DNA from: CAVYYW01 sp963772845
GTDB lineage: Bacteria > Bacillota > Bacilli > Bacillales > Sporolactobacillaceae
NCBI GenBank assembly: GCA_963772845.1
Contig: CAVYYW010000042.1
Span: 10,678-74,677 of the forward strand
DNA: 64,000 nt
Reading direction: 5' to 3'
The notes under the pieces are model-generated. The model searched no databases and was not told the origin of the DNA. It saw nothing but the letters and a program-made list of their open reading frames with translations. This document shows, piece by piece, positions 63,093-64,000 of this stretch; the first letter of the stretch is position 1; each line of letters begins with the position of its first letter. Position numbers and translations under genes: made by a program.

Positions 63093-63841
63093 TGTTGGAC
63101 GGGGTCGGTCTCCAGCTCTACACATTGCGTGAAGAGACAGGCAAGGGTATGGAAGACGTGCTGAGACGTGTGGCGGATATGGGCTATGCTGCTGTTGAAT
63201 TTGCTGGATATGGTGATTTGCCGCCTGTGAAAGCAAGACAGCTGCTTGACGAGCTGAACCTTACGGCAGCCGCAAGCCATGTCCCGCTTGATCAGCTGGA
63301 AGCTAATCTTGCGGATGTGATCGAGGATCAGAAAACGATTGGGAGTACCGCAATAGTGTGCCCGTTCCTGCCGGAAGAACGCCGCCAAAGCGCTGCTGAT
63401 TATGTGTCGCTCGCTCAATTTTTCAATGAAGCGGGAGAGCGCTGTAAGGCTGAAGGGCTGCGCTTTGTTTACCACCATCATGATTTTGAATTTGAGTCGT
63501 TTGATGGCACCGCAGGGATGGAAATTCTGCTGAGAGAAACAGATCCCGAGTTTGTCTTTTTTGAAGCAGATGTCTACTGGCTGGCCAAGGTCGGTATCGA
63601 TCCTGCTGTTTGGCTCCGAGACCATCGGGACCGCTTGTCATTGATCCACCTCAAGGACATGGGCACTGACGGAAGTTTTGCCGCTCTCGGTGATGGTGTT
63701 CTTGACCTAGAAGCCATCGTAAAAGCAGGGCAGGCGTGTTCGATTGACTGGTGGCTTGTTGAACAAGATGAAACCCCTGGTCCAGCAATCGACAGTGTGA
63801 AAAAAAGCATGGCCTTTTTGAAAGAAAAAGGCTGGGTATAA
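63092..63841 (+). CDS. Sugar phosphate isomerase/epimerase-like TIM-barrel protein (second)
   Basis: 249 residues: GVGLQLYTLREETGKGMEDVLRRVADMGYAAVEFAGYGDLP, LRFVYHHHDFEFE, FEADVYWLAKVGIDPAVWL, LIHLKDMG (Lys/Asp) and WWLVEQDETPGPAIDSVKKS (final Glu). ATG 63092 overlaps the previous stop (TAATG), showing coupling. It completes the catabolic part; it could be a keto-inositol- or keto-sugar isomerase/lyase, not decided by sequence. Confidence 0.9.
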   Translation: MLDGVGLQLYTLREETGKGMEDVLRRVADMGYAAVEFAGYGDLPPVKARQLLDELNLTAAASHVPLDQLEANLADVIEDQKTIGSTAIVCPFLPEERRQSAADYVSLAQFFNEAGERCKAEGLRFVYHHHDFEFESFDGTAGMEILLRETDPEFVFFEADVYWLAKVGIDPAVWLRDHRDRLSLIHLKDMGTDGSFAALGDGVLDLEAIVKAGQACSIDWWLVEQDETPGPAIDSVKKSMAFLKEKGWV

Positions 63842-63847
63842 ATAAGG

Positions 63848-63877
63848 AAAAGAAGCCGCTGCGGCTTCTTTTTTAAT
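63848..63877 (+). terminator. Terminator of the sugar operon
   Basis: AAAAGAAGCCGC/GCGGCTTCTTTT hairpin. Confidence 0.9.
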
Positions 63878-63888
63878 GATATGGCCAT

Positions 63889-64000
63889 TCAATCAAAGTA
63901 TTGCGCTGTGAAGTGTCGCTTAGATCGCTGATTCCGCAGGACTTGAAACGTCATCCTTGAATCCTCACCGCACGAAGAAAATGCGGTAGCCATCCATTGA
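63889..64000 (-). CDS. Possible C-terminal end of a minus-strand gene
   Basis: A frame open to the window edge ends FQVLRNQRSKRHFTAQYFD-stop at 63889, just after a bidirectional terminator. Only 36 codons are visible and I do not recognise the protein, so this is tentative. Confidence 0.35.
   Translation of the reverse strand, partial: QWMATAFSSCGEDSRMTFQVLRNQRSKRHFTAQYFD

Overview
The window looks like part of the chromosome of a low- to mid-GC, spore-forming Bacillales bacterium. The evidence is a B. subtilis-like tRNA block, the order sigW-rsiW-cdaA-cdaR-glmM-glmS with a glmS ribozyme, a Spo0E-type phosphatase, the yoaS-yozG-yoaT trio, csoR/copA/copZ, czcD/czrA, a SwrC-type RND pump and AGGAGG-type ribosome binding sites. 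I cannot name the species.

Layout. (1) 1-1.7 kb: tail of an ion channel, then eight tRNAs (Glu, Val, Thr, Tyr, Lys, Leu, Gly, Ala) with two unusual inserts, a 60-bp triple repeat and a duplicated 5' fragment of tRNA-Lys. (2) 1.8-10.6 kb: conserved core of arginase, a Spo0E-like phosphatase, the envelope-stress sigma factor and its anti-sigma factor, the c-di-AMP cyclase and its regulator, and GlmM/GlmS (UDP-GlcNAc precursor supply under ribozyme control). All frames are intact here. (3) 10.8-16.3 kb: accessory block bounded by two inverted copies of a palindromic repeat array. It holds a TPR-Arr fusion, a broken hydrolase, a GC-rich YCII gene, a broken RNAP alpha-CTD-like gene, a VOC protein and a truncated aminoglycoside phosphotransferase. 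The right-hand array starts at the stop codon of a PD-(D/E)XK/DUF559-like + wHTH gene, and the left-hand array carries a remnant of the same gene end. (4) 16.6-31.3 kb: yoaSG-T, small enzymes, MFS transporters, a TetR-controlled pair of efflux systems and a MerR/SDR pair. (5) 31.5-38.9 kb: copper (DUF4396, csoR, copA, copZ) and zinc/cobalt (czcD, czrA) handling, with recognisable operators. (6) 39-54 kb: mixed small enzymes, NUDIX genes, a broken peptide permease pair, a candidate type I toxin, small spore-type proteins and two more 52-bp repeat arrays. (7) 54.3-63.9 kb: one large sugar-uptake and catabolism operon (LacI, ABC importer, ThuA-like, two Gfo/Idh oxidoreductases, two TIM-barrel isomerase-like proteins).

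Two patterns cut across the window. First, about fourteen genes are interrupted by single-base indels (hydrolase, alpha-CTD-like, ORF after tetR, swrC, copA, nhaC, gntR, NUDIX twice, two permeases, YrdB-like, PGM, Gfo/Idh), while 1.8-10.6 kb has none. Either there are many accessory pseudogenes or the assembly has residual indel errors. Second, several families of small dispersed repeats occupy intergenic space, mostly beside gene ends: palindromic arrays, 52-bp tandem arrays, and a CCGGGGCGTGACAGGCAC family confined to 19-39 kb.

All identifications come from reading the sequence and remembered family features. No database search was run.
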